NCBI RefSeq assembly: GCF_019393635.1
Contig: NC_057861.1
Location: 460,034,330-460,098,329 of the forward strand
Direction of reading: 5' to 3'
Length of the DNA: 64,000 nucleotides
From: Dromiciops gliroides
Lineage: Eukaryota; Chordata; Mammalia; Microbiotheria; Microbiotheriidae
Part shown: piece by piece, positions 11,740 to 24,599 of the stretch
How the letters are laid out: every line of letters begins with the position of its first letter
Numbering within the stretch: position 1 is the first letter of the stretch
The notes under the pieces: model-generated
The model's input: the letters and a program-made list of their open reading frames with translations, nothing else
What the model was told of the DNA's origin: nothing
The model's database searches: none
Translations under genes and position numbers: made by a program

Positions 11740-12720
11740 ACTGAGAGTAAGCGACTCAGAATATCTAACCTTGAGCACATTGAACTGGGGTCCTCATCTT
11801 CACTTAACTTTGTCAGTCGACAGCTTTAGGTTTTTGGCTGCTACATCTCACTGCTAACACATTGAACTTTAATTCATTTAAAACCCCACATCTTTTTCAG
11901 ACTAATTGCCATCTAACCATGCCTGCCCCATTTTGTATTTGTAAAGGTGACTTTTTGAAACTAAGTAAAAGACCTAATTTATTTCTAATGAATTTCATTT
12001 TATTAGATTTAACCCTGTGTACTAGCCTGTAAAGTTCTTTTGGGATCCTCCATCTGCCATGTAGTGTATTGTTCTGCCTTCCGCTCAGCCACTTCCCAAT
12101 CCATTTAGTCATTCTATTATCTATTCTACATCTTGCCATCTTTTCCATGACTATATAAGAGATGCCTTATTAAATGCTTAGCTAAAGCACAGGTAAATGA
12201 TGTGTACATAATTATCCTAATTTATGAGTTTAGTAATCATCTCAAAAAACAAAATAGAGGTTGTCTAGCATGACCTGCTCTTATTGAAGCCGTGCTGTCT
12301 CTCTGTAATAGTCTATTACTTTTTTAGGTGTCCCACTTTAATGATCCTTCCTAGAATTTTCTCAGAAACCTGAAGACTTTACACACACAGACACAGACAC
12401 ACCAACAGACAGATAGACAGACAGACACAAACACACACTTTTAAATTGGGGTAACATTTACCCTTTTCTTGTGCTGTAGTACCTCTCCAATTCTTTACAA
12501 TCTTTCAAGTGGCATATATAATGGTTTATCAGTCACATTATCCAGTTCCTTCAGAACCATATGGACAACATGACTTGATTTCATCAAACTTGGAGCTCTC
12601 TTAGTATCTCATTACTTGCCTTGGACATTAACTCCCTGTTGGACACTTCTGTTCCATCTTTTCCAGAACAAAATCAAATGCCATTCAATCTCAGCAGAGA
12701 AAACAGAAGCAAATGAGAGT
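11740..12720. repeat. CR1/L3-type LINE fragment
   Basis: Diverged text characteristic of the mammalian L3/CR1 3' half: gatttaaccctgtgtactag, gcatgacctgctcttatt and gatccttcctagaattttct. A short CA/GACA-rich simple repeat lies at 12385-12440. No intact frame. Confidence 0.55.
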
Positions 12721-13799
12721 TGAGGGGCTCTCTTTCAAGAGGGCCTACCTGTTGGGAATATTGTAGAGTTTGTGTTGTTCTAAGATATTCCAACTCTCAG
12801 ATTCTATAATTCTGTGCCTACAAACAACATCTCAACTCCTCATCTTGTGCTATTCTCTCTGAGAAAGATCTCTCATGTAGGAATTTTTACAAGAGCACCT
12901 AATGAAGTATCAACTGTGCATGAAAAAGCAACAAAAGTTTGTTTCCATATTTCACTCAGACTTTCCCATGAGGCGACTATAGAAAGACTAAAGGAGTTGT
13001 CACTCTAAATTCACCTGTTTATAATGTGGGAAATTCTTAACACACGTCCACACTGCTTAAACTCTGATTTCCAGGTAAGGGTCCATTTAGATAGGGATTG
13101 AGAGAATTTTCATGTAGCAGATGTTGGAATATGGTACCTGTGAGACACATTTGAGTGTGCCTCGTGTTCCACAGTTACAAAGAAAACAGCAGCTGACCTA
13201 GGTTAGGGTGTATTAGTTTCCCATTAGCCAGCTCGCAACATTCTTAATCTGGCACTCTGTTGCTTGGCAGTAAGTAAAGAGAGTAATCTCTCTGTCTGCC
13301 ACTTTTCCCTGAACTCATTATGTGAGAAAGATTATAATTCACCCTCTGTCCAAAGACAGGGGAACAGACATGCTGAGAGCAGGTTCTGGGAAAGTCATAA
13401 TGAATATCTTCGTCACAAGATCCATGTAGAAGACTCCCTTCAGTACCTTGTAAATCCCAAAAGCAGCCCTTGGGGGAGAATATCTCTCTCAGGATAGAAG
13501 CCTGAGCTTATGAGGCCATGAGGAGAGCTATTTTAGTCTTTTGGTCCCCCAACACAAACTTTACTACCAGTGATGTGTCGATCAAATGCATTATGAGTTA
13601 ATTGGCCCCACAAAGTCTCTAGAGTGTTCACAGATAAATAATCACCAGAAGCACTGCCATCTTTGAATTGTATATAACATTTTCAAATCACATCAATATT
13701 ATTTCCTATTCTCTTTTCTTTTATTCCAGGAATGGAGGGTGAGGTGCAAAGCCATTTACTTCTGCCCATGATCACATATGTTCTTGCCTCTTCTGGGAA
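12721..13799. other. Unassigned, repeat-poor stretch
   Basis: No SINE, LINE or simple repeat recognised from about 12800 to 13800. Short open frames show no recognisable domain. It could be unique intergenic DNA or a conserved noncoding element. Confidence 0.5.
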
Positions 13800-14215
13800 C
13801 TGCCCTTTGATGGTCCTTTCCTCCTCCTAATTTTCAGCCTTTCCTTATCCATTGGCTCCTTTCCAGCTGTCTATAAGCGTGCCACAAGCTACCCTATCTT
13901 TAAAAAATAATAATTTGGCCCAACCAGCCCCTCTAGCTGTTTCCCATAGCTCTCCTCCTATTCAAAGCCAAACTGTTAGGAAAAGTTAGTTATACATTTT
14001 ACCTCCATTTTTTTATTCCCCCCCCTCCCAATCTCTTCTCTGCCCTTTGAGGTCTGGCTTTTTTCTCAATCAATAATCTTCTATCTCTAAAGTTACCAAG
14101 GATCTCATGATTACTAAAGCTCTCATCATTCTTGATTTCTCTGCAGCATTTTGTACCATTAACAATCCCTCCCTTTCTAATGCTCTCTCCTTCCTGAGAG
14201 ATTTTTTTATTTAAA
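13800..14215 (+). repeat. L2 LINE fragment covering reverse-transcriptase motif
   Basis: About 14135-14165 reads in frame as D-F-S-A-A-F-C-T-I-N, the diverged form of the L2/CR1 reverse-transcriptase LDLSAAFDTVDH block. Upstream text (accaaggatctcatgatt) also fits L2. Confidence 0.6.
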
Positions 14216-14617
14216 AAATTTTAATTTAAAATTTTTAAAATTAAAAAAAATTAATTTTATTAATACTTTCCTATCTTTATATCATAGTCATTTAACCCAC
14301 TCCTCTGTTTGAACTCTATTGAACTATGACAAGGAAAGCCTATTAATTAAAAACAATGACTATATCAAACAAATTTGTCTGTATTCCCTCCTAAGAGTCT
14401 CTCATCTCTCTGCTGTGTATGAAGAGGTATGTTTGATCATCTGATTTCTGGGACACTCATTGTTTCTGTTACTTAGGGATTAACTTCCTTTTAATTATCT
14501 TTATATTTATATTATTGCAGGCATTGTGTATACTGTTCTCCGGGCTCTGCTTATTTTGCTCTGTATCAAATTATAGCAACATTCCTTTCCCCTCTATCTT
14601 TCCCTCTCATCATCTCC

Positions 14618-14694
<77 letters not shown>

Positions 14695-14745
14695 TTCCTT
14701 CCTTCCTTCCTTCCTTCCTTCCTTCCTTCCTTCCTTCCTTCCTTC

Positions 14746-14812
<67 letters not shown>

Positions 14813-14913
14813 TCCTTCCTTCCTTCCTTCCTTCCTTCTTTCTTTCTTTCTCTCTTTCTTCTTCTTCTTCTTCTTCTTCTTCTTCTTCTTCTTCTTCTTC
14901 TTCTTCTTCTTCT

Positions 14914-14972
<59 letters not shown>

Positions 14973-15720
14973 AACTTTACCAAACTGATGGGTGTGAGAT
15001 AGAACCTCAGTTGTTTTAATTTGCATCCCTCTATTTATTAGTGACTTGGAGATTTTTTTTTTAACATGACTATTGATAGCTTGGATTTCTGCCTCTGAAA
15101 ATTAGTTGCTCCTATCCTTTGACCATGTATCAGTTGAGGAATGGTTCTTATTCTTATACCTTTGAATCAGCTCCCTATATATTTTAGAAATGAGACCTAT
15201 CAGAAAAATCTGATGAGAAGATTTTTCCTATTTACCTAATTCTCTTTTTTAGATGCATTGGTTTTGTTTGTGCAAAATCTTTTTAATTTTATGTAAAATG
15301 TCCATTTTATCTTTTTCCATTTTCCATTTTACTGGAATCCATTTTACTTTCTTTACCTCTATTCCTTGTTTAGCCAAGAACTCTTCTTTTATCCATAAAT
15401 CTAATAAGCAATTTCTTCCTTGCTCCTCTAATTTGCATTGATGTCACTCTTTATTTCTAAGCCATCTGGAGATTATGTTGGTATATGGTGTGAGATATTG
15501 GTCTATATGATTACTTTTTGCCAGCCCACTTTTTTAATTTTCACAAGTTTTTTTGTGAAATAATGATTTCTTAACCCAATAGATGCCATCTTTGGGTTTA
15601 TGAAAAATAGGCTACTGTGTTCAATTGCTTCTGTATATTGTGTATATAGCCTGTCCCACTGATCAACATTTCCAATTCTTAACCAGTACCAAATTATTTT
15701 TCTGTCTTTGACTTTTCTAG
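14216..15720 (-). mobile_element. L1 LINE fragment A, minus (3' UTR and ORF2 end)
   Basis: On the plus strand it runs from the reverse L1 3' end, via gttttaatttgcatccctct and tttgaccatgtatcagttga, into reverse ORF2 text (gtgcaaaatctttttaattt, ggtatatggtgtgagatattgg) and ends near cttaaccagtaccaaatta. A large pyrimidine array (14613-14969) has grown inside it. Confidence 0.7.
14613..14969. repeat. 357-nt pure pyrimidine compound microsatellite
   Basis: Every base is C or T. In order: (TTTC)n, (TTCC)n, (TTTC)n, (TTCC)n, (TTTC)n, (TTC)n, (TC)n. Long open frames here (poly-Phe/Leu/Ser, Lys/Glu/Arg) are artefacts of the repeat. Confidence 0.97.
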
Positions 15721-15975
15721 AGTATGTCTAATGATGGAATTGCTGGGTCAAAGAACGTGGATGATTTGGTTACTTTACTTGCGTGATTCCAAATTGAAAT
15801 CCAGAATGGTTGGACTACTTTACAGATTCAAAAACAGTAGACTAATATGACTCCCTTTCCATGACTTCTCCAACATTAATTGTTCCCAAAATTTGTAGTG
15901 ACTAGAAACCTCAGAATATTTTAATTATCCTTAGACTTTGGAACATGTTTTTATGTGGTCATTTATTATTTGCAT

Positions 15976-16116
15976 TTTTTTGTGAGGCAATCAGAGTTGA
16001 GTGGCTTGCTCAGGGTCACATAGCCAGTAAGTGTTAAGTGTCTGAGGCTATATTTTAACTCAGGTCCTCCTGAATCCAGGGCTGGTGCTCTATCCACTGC
16101 ACCACCTAGGTGCCCC
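15976..16116 (-). mobile_element. Marsupial SINE, minus
   Basis: gaggcaatcagagttgagtgg ... gcaccacctaggtgcccc. The flanks share tttgcatttttt as target-site duplication. Confidence 0.85.
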
Positions 16117-16975
16117 ATTGTTTGCATTTTTTAAAAAGTGTTTCTATCCTTTGACCAATGTCACCTATTGTGGAATAGCACTTGGTGATATATACACATA
16201 TGCACATTTTGTCATTTTCCTGAATATTTTGGATATCTAACTCTTGTTTTGGTGCTATTTGATGCAGATTTTCCACTACTCTACTATTCTTCTTCTAATT
16301 CTACTTTTATTGAATTTATTCTTCCCCAAGTTTTTTAAATGATATAGAAAAATTATCTTTTATGATCTCTTCCATTCTTTGTTTGGCTAATATCTCCCCT
16401 TGACAGGGTTGTAAAATTATTTGTTCTCATTCTCTTATAAATTCTTAAGTGTGATCTTTTATATTCAGATTGTGTATCCATTTTGAGTGTATTATGATAT
16501 ATGTTATAAATCTTACTCTAAACCTCTTTTCTGCCAAACTGCTTTGAAATTTACTAGCATTTGTCACAAAAGAAAGACTTTCCTCAGTAATTTATGTTCC
16601 GGGGTTTACTAAATTCAGCTTTACTGTTTTAAATTATTTTTATATCTTGCTTTTTTAGTCTGTTCTGAGGATTCTTTTTTATGTTGCTTTTTAAAAAATT
16701 TCAGATAGTTTTGATGATTACTACTTTATGATATATTTTGAGGTCAATGCCCTCTTCATTCATGTTTTTTTCCTCATTAATTTCCTTGAGATTCTAGATT
16801 TTTTCCTTCCAATTGAATTTTATTATTTTATCTACAAAATATCCTGTTGGTAATTTTATCGATTTAGCAATCAATTTATAAATTAATTTAGGTAGTATTG
16901 TCATAGTCCAAATAGGATAAGCAAATCTCTCTCCAATTAGTTTTGTCTCATTTTTCTGTAAAGGATGTTTTGTAG

Positions 16976-16979
<4 letters not shown>

Positions 16980-17016
<37 letters not shown>
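16980..17016. repeat. (GT)n microsatellite
   Basis: About 18 GT units, embedded in L1 fragment B. Confidence 0.95.
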
Positions 17017-17017
<1 letters not shown>

Positions 17018-17499
17018 AATTTTATATGTTTTGGGCTGTCCTAAATACTTTATTCATTTTGTTAATTATTTTAAGAGAAATTTCTCTTACTGTCATTTTG
17101 TCTTGGTTTTTATTAGCATTTTAGAGAAATGTTAATGTCTTTTATGGATTTATTTTGTGTCCTCCTACCTTGCTGAACCTATTAATCATTTCGATTAGCT
17201 TTATTACTGAATCTCTGAGGTTTTTAAAGAAAACTATCATGTAATATGAAAAGAGAGGTAGTTTTATCTCTTCTTTGTAATGGTTACAAATTCGTTGTGT
17301 TCTCTTCCCTTCCTGTCCTAGTTTGTGTTTCTAGAACTGTGTCAAAAATAAAGGGGGAGGAGGCCATTCCATGTCCTTTTACTTAAAAAAAAATTTTTAA
17401 ACTCTGCTCTGTCTTGGTTCTCTTCTATTATGCCTGATTGATCTTTCTAAGTATTACTTGCAGAATCATGATCCATGTCCCACCCCCTATGATTGTGTT

Positions 17500-18440
17500 T
17501 ATTCCAGGGCTCTGCTTTGGGTTATTTCCCATCTCTTTGTAGCCCTAGATGCAGATACCTGCCTTCAGCCTGTATCTTCATTCCAGGGCTTTCCTGTCAG
17601 AATCAGACCCATGCTTCTTCTCTAGTGCTCTGGAGGTTATCTCTCCCTACAATGTACTGTCTCCTGACTGGAATCCCCCAGGCCATACCTTTGTCTTCTC
17701 CTAGAGATGTGGTTTGGTCCTCCTGAGCCTTACAGAACACATCACTTACCACCAGTAACAAAGTTGGACCTTGATGGGGACCTTGAACTACCCAATCAGT
17801 GCCTCCCTCAAAGGACCTCTCTCTAACCACTGATACGCTAGGATTAAATATAAACTGCTCTCTTTGGCACTTAAACCATCCCACCATGACCTGGTTCCAG
17901 CCTATTTTCCCTTGCTACTTACACACTGTTCCCTGTCCCATACTCCACATTGCAGCCATACTGAACTACTTGCTACTCTCCATACATAACATTCTATCTT
18001 CCTGCCTGATGCTGCAGCACAGACTGTCCATCACTCCTGGAATGTTCTAACTCTTCACCTCTACCCTTCTTCCCCTTAGCTCACATGAAGTTCAAGTGCC
18101 ACCTCCTTCAAGAGACCTTTCCTGGTCCCCCCTCCCCCACAATTGTTAATATTCCCCAATTACTTTGCACATATAAATGCATACATATTTATATTTACTT
18201 ATAAGTATATATTATATATTTACACATGTATTCTACTTGTGTATGTAAATAATATACATATACATGCACATGCATATTTATGTGGGCATACACACACATA
18301 CACACTCATCATTCACTGAGTACATGCAGTATTCCTGTAAGCTTCTTCAGAGAAGTGTACTTCACTTTTGTATTTATTTGAAGGCCTAGAGCTTAGCATG
18401 GTTCTTGGAATACAATAGGTACTTAATAAATGTTTTTAAT
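17500..18440 (+). repeat. L2 LINE 3' part, plus
   Basis: 17720-18130 follows L2 C-terminal text (ctctttggcacttaaacc, tcctggaatgttct, agagacctttcctggtc). It ends with aataggtacttaataaatg at 18413-18431. An AT/CATA-rich stretch (18170-18300) interrupts it. Confidence 0.65.
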
Positions 18441-19465
18441 TGATATGTACCCCAATAATATATGTTGTTTTATAGGGAAGAAGGGAGAGAAGGGATGAAT
18501 GAAAGGGAGGAAAGAGGGGGAGAGGAAAGAGGAAGAGGGTGAAAATGTTTATATAATTGAAAATGCTTTTGGCTATAGTGTAGGAAAACAAGCCATGTAA
18601 TGGAAATAGCCCTTTCTGATTTTTTGAGTCATCATCACCTATTAATTTACAGAGTCATTTGAACAGTCTAGATTGATGTTAAGGTTGGAATCTCAAGGAA
18701 GGTAAGACAAAGCCCCCAACCAGAAGAGCTGACAAATAAGGAATGCTTGTAGGTTGCTTGTTGGACTGTTATTTGCAGAAAAGAATGGATAGTAACTATC
18801 AAATGCTGCTGTGCAGGCAGTATATTGGCCTTGCAGATGACTTAGATCCTGCTGACCATAGGCCTGGCACCCTCTCTTCTTTCTGCTTTAATCTTTCTTA
18901 GCACATTGAATATGTTACAGTCTGGAAATGGTCATCCCACTTAGCTGAACCATCTAGCAAATAGTGTTGACACAATACAGTCAGAACACTCAGATCATGC
19001 CACTTCTGCAATGCAACCTGCTTCACTCCAAATAGAGCCAGTTATATGTCAATAGTTCAAATATGATACTTTGCTGGGGGGAAAGATGGGAGTTTCCATG
19101 ACATTGAAGCTTATGGGTTCATCAACCAAATGTCTTCCACTCTCAGTACATTTTTGGGGTGGGAGAACACAAAATTTTTCCATGTTTCTATATTGCTTGT
19201 CTTTATGAGTCTCAGGAAAAGGCAAGAGGGAAAGTTTAGGTACAAATACCATTTGGGGATTCAAAAAATTCTTTTGGAACAAAGGCGTTCAGAACAAGCT
19301 CCTAGACTTGTTCCCATTCTGGGAATCCTTAGTATGAGATTGAAGGTAGTTTCTATCTCAATAATAATCAAAGCATATTATTCATACTCAATGAATAGTA
19401 ATCCTGCTAAATGCTATCGTGATGATACTACACCTCTAGTGTTATTTTCATTTCTTGGAGCTGAA
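18441..19465. other. Unassigned intergenic stretch
   Basis: 18475-18545 is a GA-rich tract. The remainder shows no gene or repeat I can name. Confidence 0.5.
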
Positions 19466-19469
19466 TTTT

Positions 19470-19735
19470 AGGAAGGACCTTGTCCAATTGGAATGTGTCA
19501 AGTGAAAAACAGTGAAGTCGCTAAGGGGACTCAAAACCAGGCCATCTGAGGAGTGATGGAAGGAATTGGAAATGTCTTGCCTGGAGAAGAAACAATACAG
19601 AAAAATGTAATGGGTGTCTTCAGATATCTGAAGAGTTCTCATGTGGAAGAAGATTTACTACTTGTTTTATATGGCCCCCAAATGCAAACCTAAGAGTGAT
19701 GAGTAGAAGCTGTAGAGGTAGATCTTGATTCTTCT
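19470..19735. repeat. CR1/L3-type fragment
   Basis: The text ggaattggaaatgtcttgcc, tggagaagaaac and gtcttcagatatctgaagag is the ancient CR1/L3 signature for motif order. Diverged. Confidence 0.45.
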
Positions 19736-19739
19736 AATT

Positions 19740-20345
19740 TGGCTTATTTTGGATGTGGGAGGCATAAAGTAGGATAAACTGGAAAACTCAACTCGAATGA
19801 GATGATAGAAGGACTTGTATTCCAGGATAAGAATGTTATATTTTATCCCACAGGCAATTGAGAGCCACCAAAGGGTGTTGAGCAGGGAAGTGCTGTGGTT
19901 CAACCTTCATATTAGGAAGATTACTTAATACAAAGACCAGATTATAGAGGGAAGAGACTAGAAGGAGAGAGGCCAGTTTAGAGGAGAGAGATAGTGAAGG
20001 CTGAAAGTGGAGAGGGATTAGGAGGGATGGACAGGAAAGAACAGACATAGGAGATGCTATGGAGCTAGAACTGAGCAAACCTGCTAATTGAATGGACATG
20101 AGAGGTGATGGAGAAAAAAGTGAAAGATGACTTCAAGGTTTTGAGCCTGAATGATTGGATGGATAGTGAAAGCACTGAAAGAGAGTGGAGGTTTGGGTGG
20201 GATATGATGAGTTTGGGATTTGTTGAATTTCAGGTGCCAGCTGGACAACCAAGTGAAATAGCCAAATAACAATTGGAAACTTGGAACTAGAACATAGGGG
20301 AGAAGTTGGAGATAGAAATATATTTAGGAATTGTGCACATTCAGG
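19740..20345 (-). repeat. L2 LINE fragment, minus
   Basis: Reverse L2: gagagccaccaaagggtgttga, gaccagattatagaggga, gatgacttcaaggttttgag, tttcaggtgccagctgg. Confidence 0.6.
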
Positions 20346-20559
20346 GGATAATTGAAACCATGGGGATGGCTATAGACAGGGAAGGAGGGGGGGAAGGATA
20401 GAAGTGGTCTAGGGGAGGAGAGAGAGAAACATAAAGAAAGAAAGGGGGGAATATGAGAGGAGAGGGAAGAGACCAAGGGAATCTCTTCATTTATAGAATG
20501 GGAATCCTAATATCTGTCCTACCTACCTCATCGGAGTTGTTTTCCATTTATTTGTTCAT
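20346..20559. other. GA-rich spacer
   Basis: 20380-20475 is strongly purine-biased (gggaaggagggggggaagg). No gene or named repeat. Confidence 0.6.
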
Positions 20560-21165
20560 TAATTAATTAATTAATTCAACAGGGGCCCTACTACATTAAA
20601 AGTGTTGTGAAAATTGCATGGTCCTTACCCTCATAGAGCTTGCAATGAAAAAGGAGAGAGACAACAAGAACACAAATTATTGTAATAGAATATGTAAAGT
20701 GAGAGAGGTGCAAAAATAGCACCAATTAGAATTCCAAGGGAGGAATTTTTGGGAGGGTATTCAAGGTAAAGGAAACAGTATAAGTGAAGGTGTAGAGGCA
20801 GGCAAACATGAAACAGTACAATTTGGTTGGGGCATAGAGTGTGAAAATAAAGCTTTAAAGGTAGATTGGTGTTAGATTTTGAGGCTTTGAATGCCAGGTT
20901 AAAGAATCTGAACTTTGTTGAGGAGAAACTAGGTAACCACCAAACGTTTTTGCATGGTGGATTGATGAAATGATATTTTTGAAGATTACAAAATAGCAAT
21001 TGAAATGGGAAGAAAGTGGAAAGGGCAAGAATGATTATGTGGCTATTAGAATAATCTAGGCAAAAGGGAGAGAGAAAGCCTGAATGACACTAGAGGCAGT
21101 AGGAATGAAAGGCAAGGTAGAACTCTGAAAGATATTTTAGAGGTAGGATTGGCGGGATTTGGAAA
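20560..21165 (-). repeat. L2 LINE fragment, minus
   Basis: Begins near the reverse 3' end (gtccttaccctcatagagc at 20622) and follows reverse L2 through gtgaaggtgtagaggcaggc and agaataatctaggc. Confidence 0.6.
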
Positions 21166-21169
21166 TTTA

Positions 21170-21660
21170 TTGACTGTGGGACTGAGGGAGAGGGATGTCA
21201 ACCTCAAAGCATTCTATCATTTAAAGCCTTTTCCACTGTAGGGTTAGCCTTTTCCCAGACTGATTCCATATTACTGCCCCATATGCATTCTACATTCTAT
21301 ATTTTAGTCTGGTCAACCTGCTGTTCTCCACAGATGACATCCTTCTTGTATTTGCACTGGCAAAAGATATCCTTCATGCCTGGAACACATATGCTTCTCA
21401 CTTCTCTGTCTTTTGTAGCCTCTACCTCTCTACTAGTCTCACCTGAAGTGCTTACCTCTTTTAAGAGTTCTTTTCTGATTCCCTCAGTAAGTGTTCTCCT
21501 CTCTCGCAATTTGTTTAATATTTAGTCCATATATAATTTACATATACTTATCTATGCAATATTGTTCCTCCCCACAGTAAAATGTAAGTTTCTTGAAGGA
21601 AGCATGATTTCCTGCTCTGTCTTTATATCCCCAATGATTGAATGGCTGAATAAATGAATA
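21170..21660 (+). repeat. L2 LINE 3' end, plus
   Basis: Forward L2: catgcctggaacacatatgc, agtaaaatgtaagtttcttg, ending ggctgaataaatgaat. It abuts a reverse L2 on both sides. Confidence 0.65.
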
Positions 21661-21664
21661 AAAA

Positions 21665-22040
21665 ATAATTTATTAAAAGACCTTACTATGCATTAAACAG
21701 TGTGCTAGGTACTGGAGATACAAATACAAAAGCAATGACCTTAGTTCCAAGAAGCTTATGGTCTTATGTGTGGAGGGGATGCAGGGGAGTGATGATCAGG
21801 GAGGGGCATTTTGGTTTAGAAAGTTAGTTACAAGTTTGGTTAATAGAGCCATAGGGGAATAGATTGACATACTTTTTTTTACAGTAGCAATGGAAGCATT
21901 GATTTGATTATGCTTCCAGAGTTGGAAAGTTGGAGTGGGGGAAAAGATGCAGAAGGGATGCTTGTGTCAGCAAGGTGGCTAGAAAGAAGAAAACTGGGGA
22001 ATTAAGTATGGCTGGAACTGGCATGCATAGTGAGCCACAT
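21665..22040 (-). repeat. L2 LINE 3' end, minus
   Basis: Starts ttactatgcattaaacagtg / tgctaggtactggagataca, the reverse L2 3' terminus, and fades after about 21850. Confidence 0.5.
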
Positions 22041-22074
22041 GAGGTACTCACCAGTGAGGGCAATCTTTGTTGTG

Positions 22075-22860
22075 GTTCTTTTGCTTTTGCTTTTTAAAAA
22101 AACATTTATTAAATATTTTATTTTTCCAATTAAATGTAAAAACAATTTTAACATTTATTTTTTATTTTATTTTTAATTTATGGAATAAAAGAAGCATTAC
22201 CATAACACAGTACAATAAAAAGATGATTGCATATAAAACTATAAATCTATTATGCATAACTTGCTATTCCTTTCAAATATACAACAAAATTATCACATAA
22301 ATTTCTTTTTTTCTTCCCTTCCCCCACCCTAGGTATGGCTACCATTAGAAACAAATAGGTTTGTATGTATGTAGCTATCCATGCATGCATGCGTGCGTGT
22401 GTGTATATATGTACGTATATATGTATATACACACAATTATATACATATATATATGTGTGTGCATATATATTTAAAACTATTCTATACATCTATTTATCAG
22501 TTCTTTCTCTGGATGCAGGTGGCATCTTTCTTCATATGTCCTTTGTAGTTAATAGTCAAAATAATTTGTTTAATAATTTAGTAGCTTATAATGTAATAAC
22601 TTATTTGCTGAAAGTTGTTCTTAAAACAATGTTGCTATTCCTGCATTCAATGTACTCTTGATTCTGCTCATTTCACTCTTCATTATTTTGTGCAAGTTTC
22701 TCCATGTTTTTCTAATATTATTGAAGTCATCATTTCTGATAGCACAGTAGTATTCCATTACAACCATATTCCACAACCTGTTCAACCATTCCCCAATTGA
22801 TGGGCATTCCTGCAATTTCCAGTTCTTTGCCACCAGAAAGAGAGCTGCTGAAAGACCCAT
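22075..22860 (-). mobile_element. L1 3' end, minus
   Basis: Reverse of the marsupial L1 3' UTR: tttccaattaaatgtaaaaac, tatcagttctttctctgg, gcacagtagtattccatta and caaccattccccaattgatg. An AT/GT-rich simple tract (22365-22470) lies inside. Confidence 0.7.
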
Positions 22861-24599
22861 AGGGTTCTACTGCCTTCCCCAGGACAGGAGTTCTGAAACT
22901 GCAAAGACTGAGTGCTCAACAGCATGGCCTATGGTCCAGCAGCAAGATAGTTGCTGAGAAGATTTTCATGGAACAAGGTAACTCACATATAATAGACACT
23001 CAATAAACACTTGTTGAATTTAATTGGAATGAGGTGACTGAAGATAAAGACATTCTGAAGTATGGAGAAGGGTGTTCGAGGGAACTCGTGTTAGATATCT
23101 TAATATCAGTGAGTATTAAATGAAAATGCTATACAAATGCTAAGTATTATTATGGGAGCTCTGACCATGATTTCTTTCTTTCATTTAGGTTTTATATAGA
23201 TATCTCATTTTCTGGTACTATGGTATCTCGACTCTGCACTTTAAGCTGAGTGCCCAGGGCCATTTGCCATCCATATTAGCTGTGAAAGAAATATACTACT
23301 GTGGGTGGTGTGGGGGAGGGGAGGAATTGCTTCCCATTCACTTGTAGCAGGCAACAGCTTGTAAGTCTGGGGCCTTGGCAACAGTAGGTAGTGGCTTGGC
23401 TTTGAGTCTCAGAGGCCATAAGTGATAGGGACAGAAAATGATGGTTGTGGCAGAATTAAAAGTTCTGTCTTTTTGAAAGTGAGACATCTGGTCCCTGTCA
23501 CGGGGCTAAATTTTTCAGCATAAGATATCTGCTGAACAGTTTATACTTAGGCCAGCTCTATGGATAATTCTGCTTCTTGACTGGCCTAGGAGACAGGGGA
23601 CTGGACATTTGGAGTGAGCTGGAAGGATGGAGAGATCTGCATTGTTAAAGAGCTCCAAGCATAGGCTGTAGATGGTGCCAGAGAAGGTCTCTAACTATTC
23701 CTGTTATCCTGTCTTCTGGCTCAGTTGCAGAGGGAGAAAGGAAAAAATAATTCCCACAAACAGAAAGCTATTTTCCAGGGCCTCCCTTCTATATCACTTT
23801 GACTACTTTCATCTTGTAAGCAGCAAAAACTGCCTCTCCTGACTCCAGTGCTAACTCAAGAAATGGCTTCGCATAGATATTTAATAGCCTTATATAAAGA
23901 GAACCTTTCAGAGCAGTTCTGATGCAACAAGTTTGAAATTGCTATATGAGTTAACAACAACAACAACAACATGGCCTTAGATTTGTGAGTTCTCCAATTC
24001 GAATGCAAAATTGGATAAACAGTGAAAAAAGCCAAATGATGACAATTACACAGGAATAATTTAATTAAGAATGTTAATAAATTAAAATATTTAAAAATTT
24101 TTATAATGTCTTTGCCCTTTTGCACTAAAGACTGCAGCATTTGATTAAACTATTGATGTATAATGGGCGAATGTGGTCATCCAGTCCTTGGTTGCCTGGT
24201 GAGAATGTTTATTTAGGAGTTCCACACATTTTAGCTTTTTTGATCCCAGATACAGATCTTCTGTGCTTCGACTCTGTGTTTAATAGGTCTGGCATATGGC
24301 TTGTTTCCTTATTTAACTTTTATTGTTTTACTTCATAAGGGTACTTTGAAATCAGCATGAGGAATAATGATCAGACTACATTTTTGTCAATAGTACATAG
24401 CCTTATCAAAAAACACAGTATCACATGCTGTCCTTGTGATTCAGTGCCTAAAATGATGACACACCTATCATCGTCAACGTAGTGCTGAATAGAATTGTAT
24501 AGCTTGAAATAATGGTGAGGGTTATTTTTCTTTTGGTTAAAGAATCAAAATAGAAACAAAGGAAAAAAAATAACCCAAGATCATTATGGAGAGAAAAAG
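22861..24599. other. Largely unassigned intergenic stretch
   Basis: A short L2-like end lies at 22985-23025 (agacactcaataaacacttg) and a short (AAC)n tract at 23953-23971. Otherwise repeat-poor, with no recognisable coding sequence. Confidence 0.5.

Larger units (their letters stand above)
15721..17390 (-). mobile_element. L1 LINE fragment B, minus
   Basis: A second reverse L1 starts again at its 3' UTR (gatggaattgctgggtcaaag, 15735) and runs through reverse ORF2 (aattaatttaggtagtattg near 16880; cctaccttgctgaac near 17165). Its ORF2 text overlaps the part already present in fragment A, so two insertions lie in the same orientation. A SINE and a GT tract are nested. Confidence 0.7.

Noticed and set aside
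14515-15026. Long open frames on both strands (Phe/Leu/Ser-rich; Lys/Glu/Arg-rich)
   Set aside because: They are translations of the pure pyrimidine/purine microsatellite at 14613-14969.
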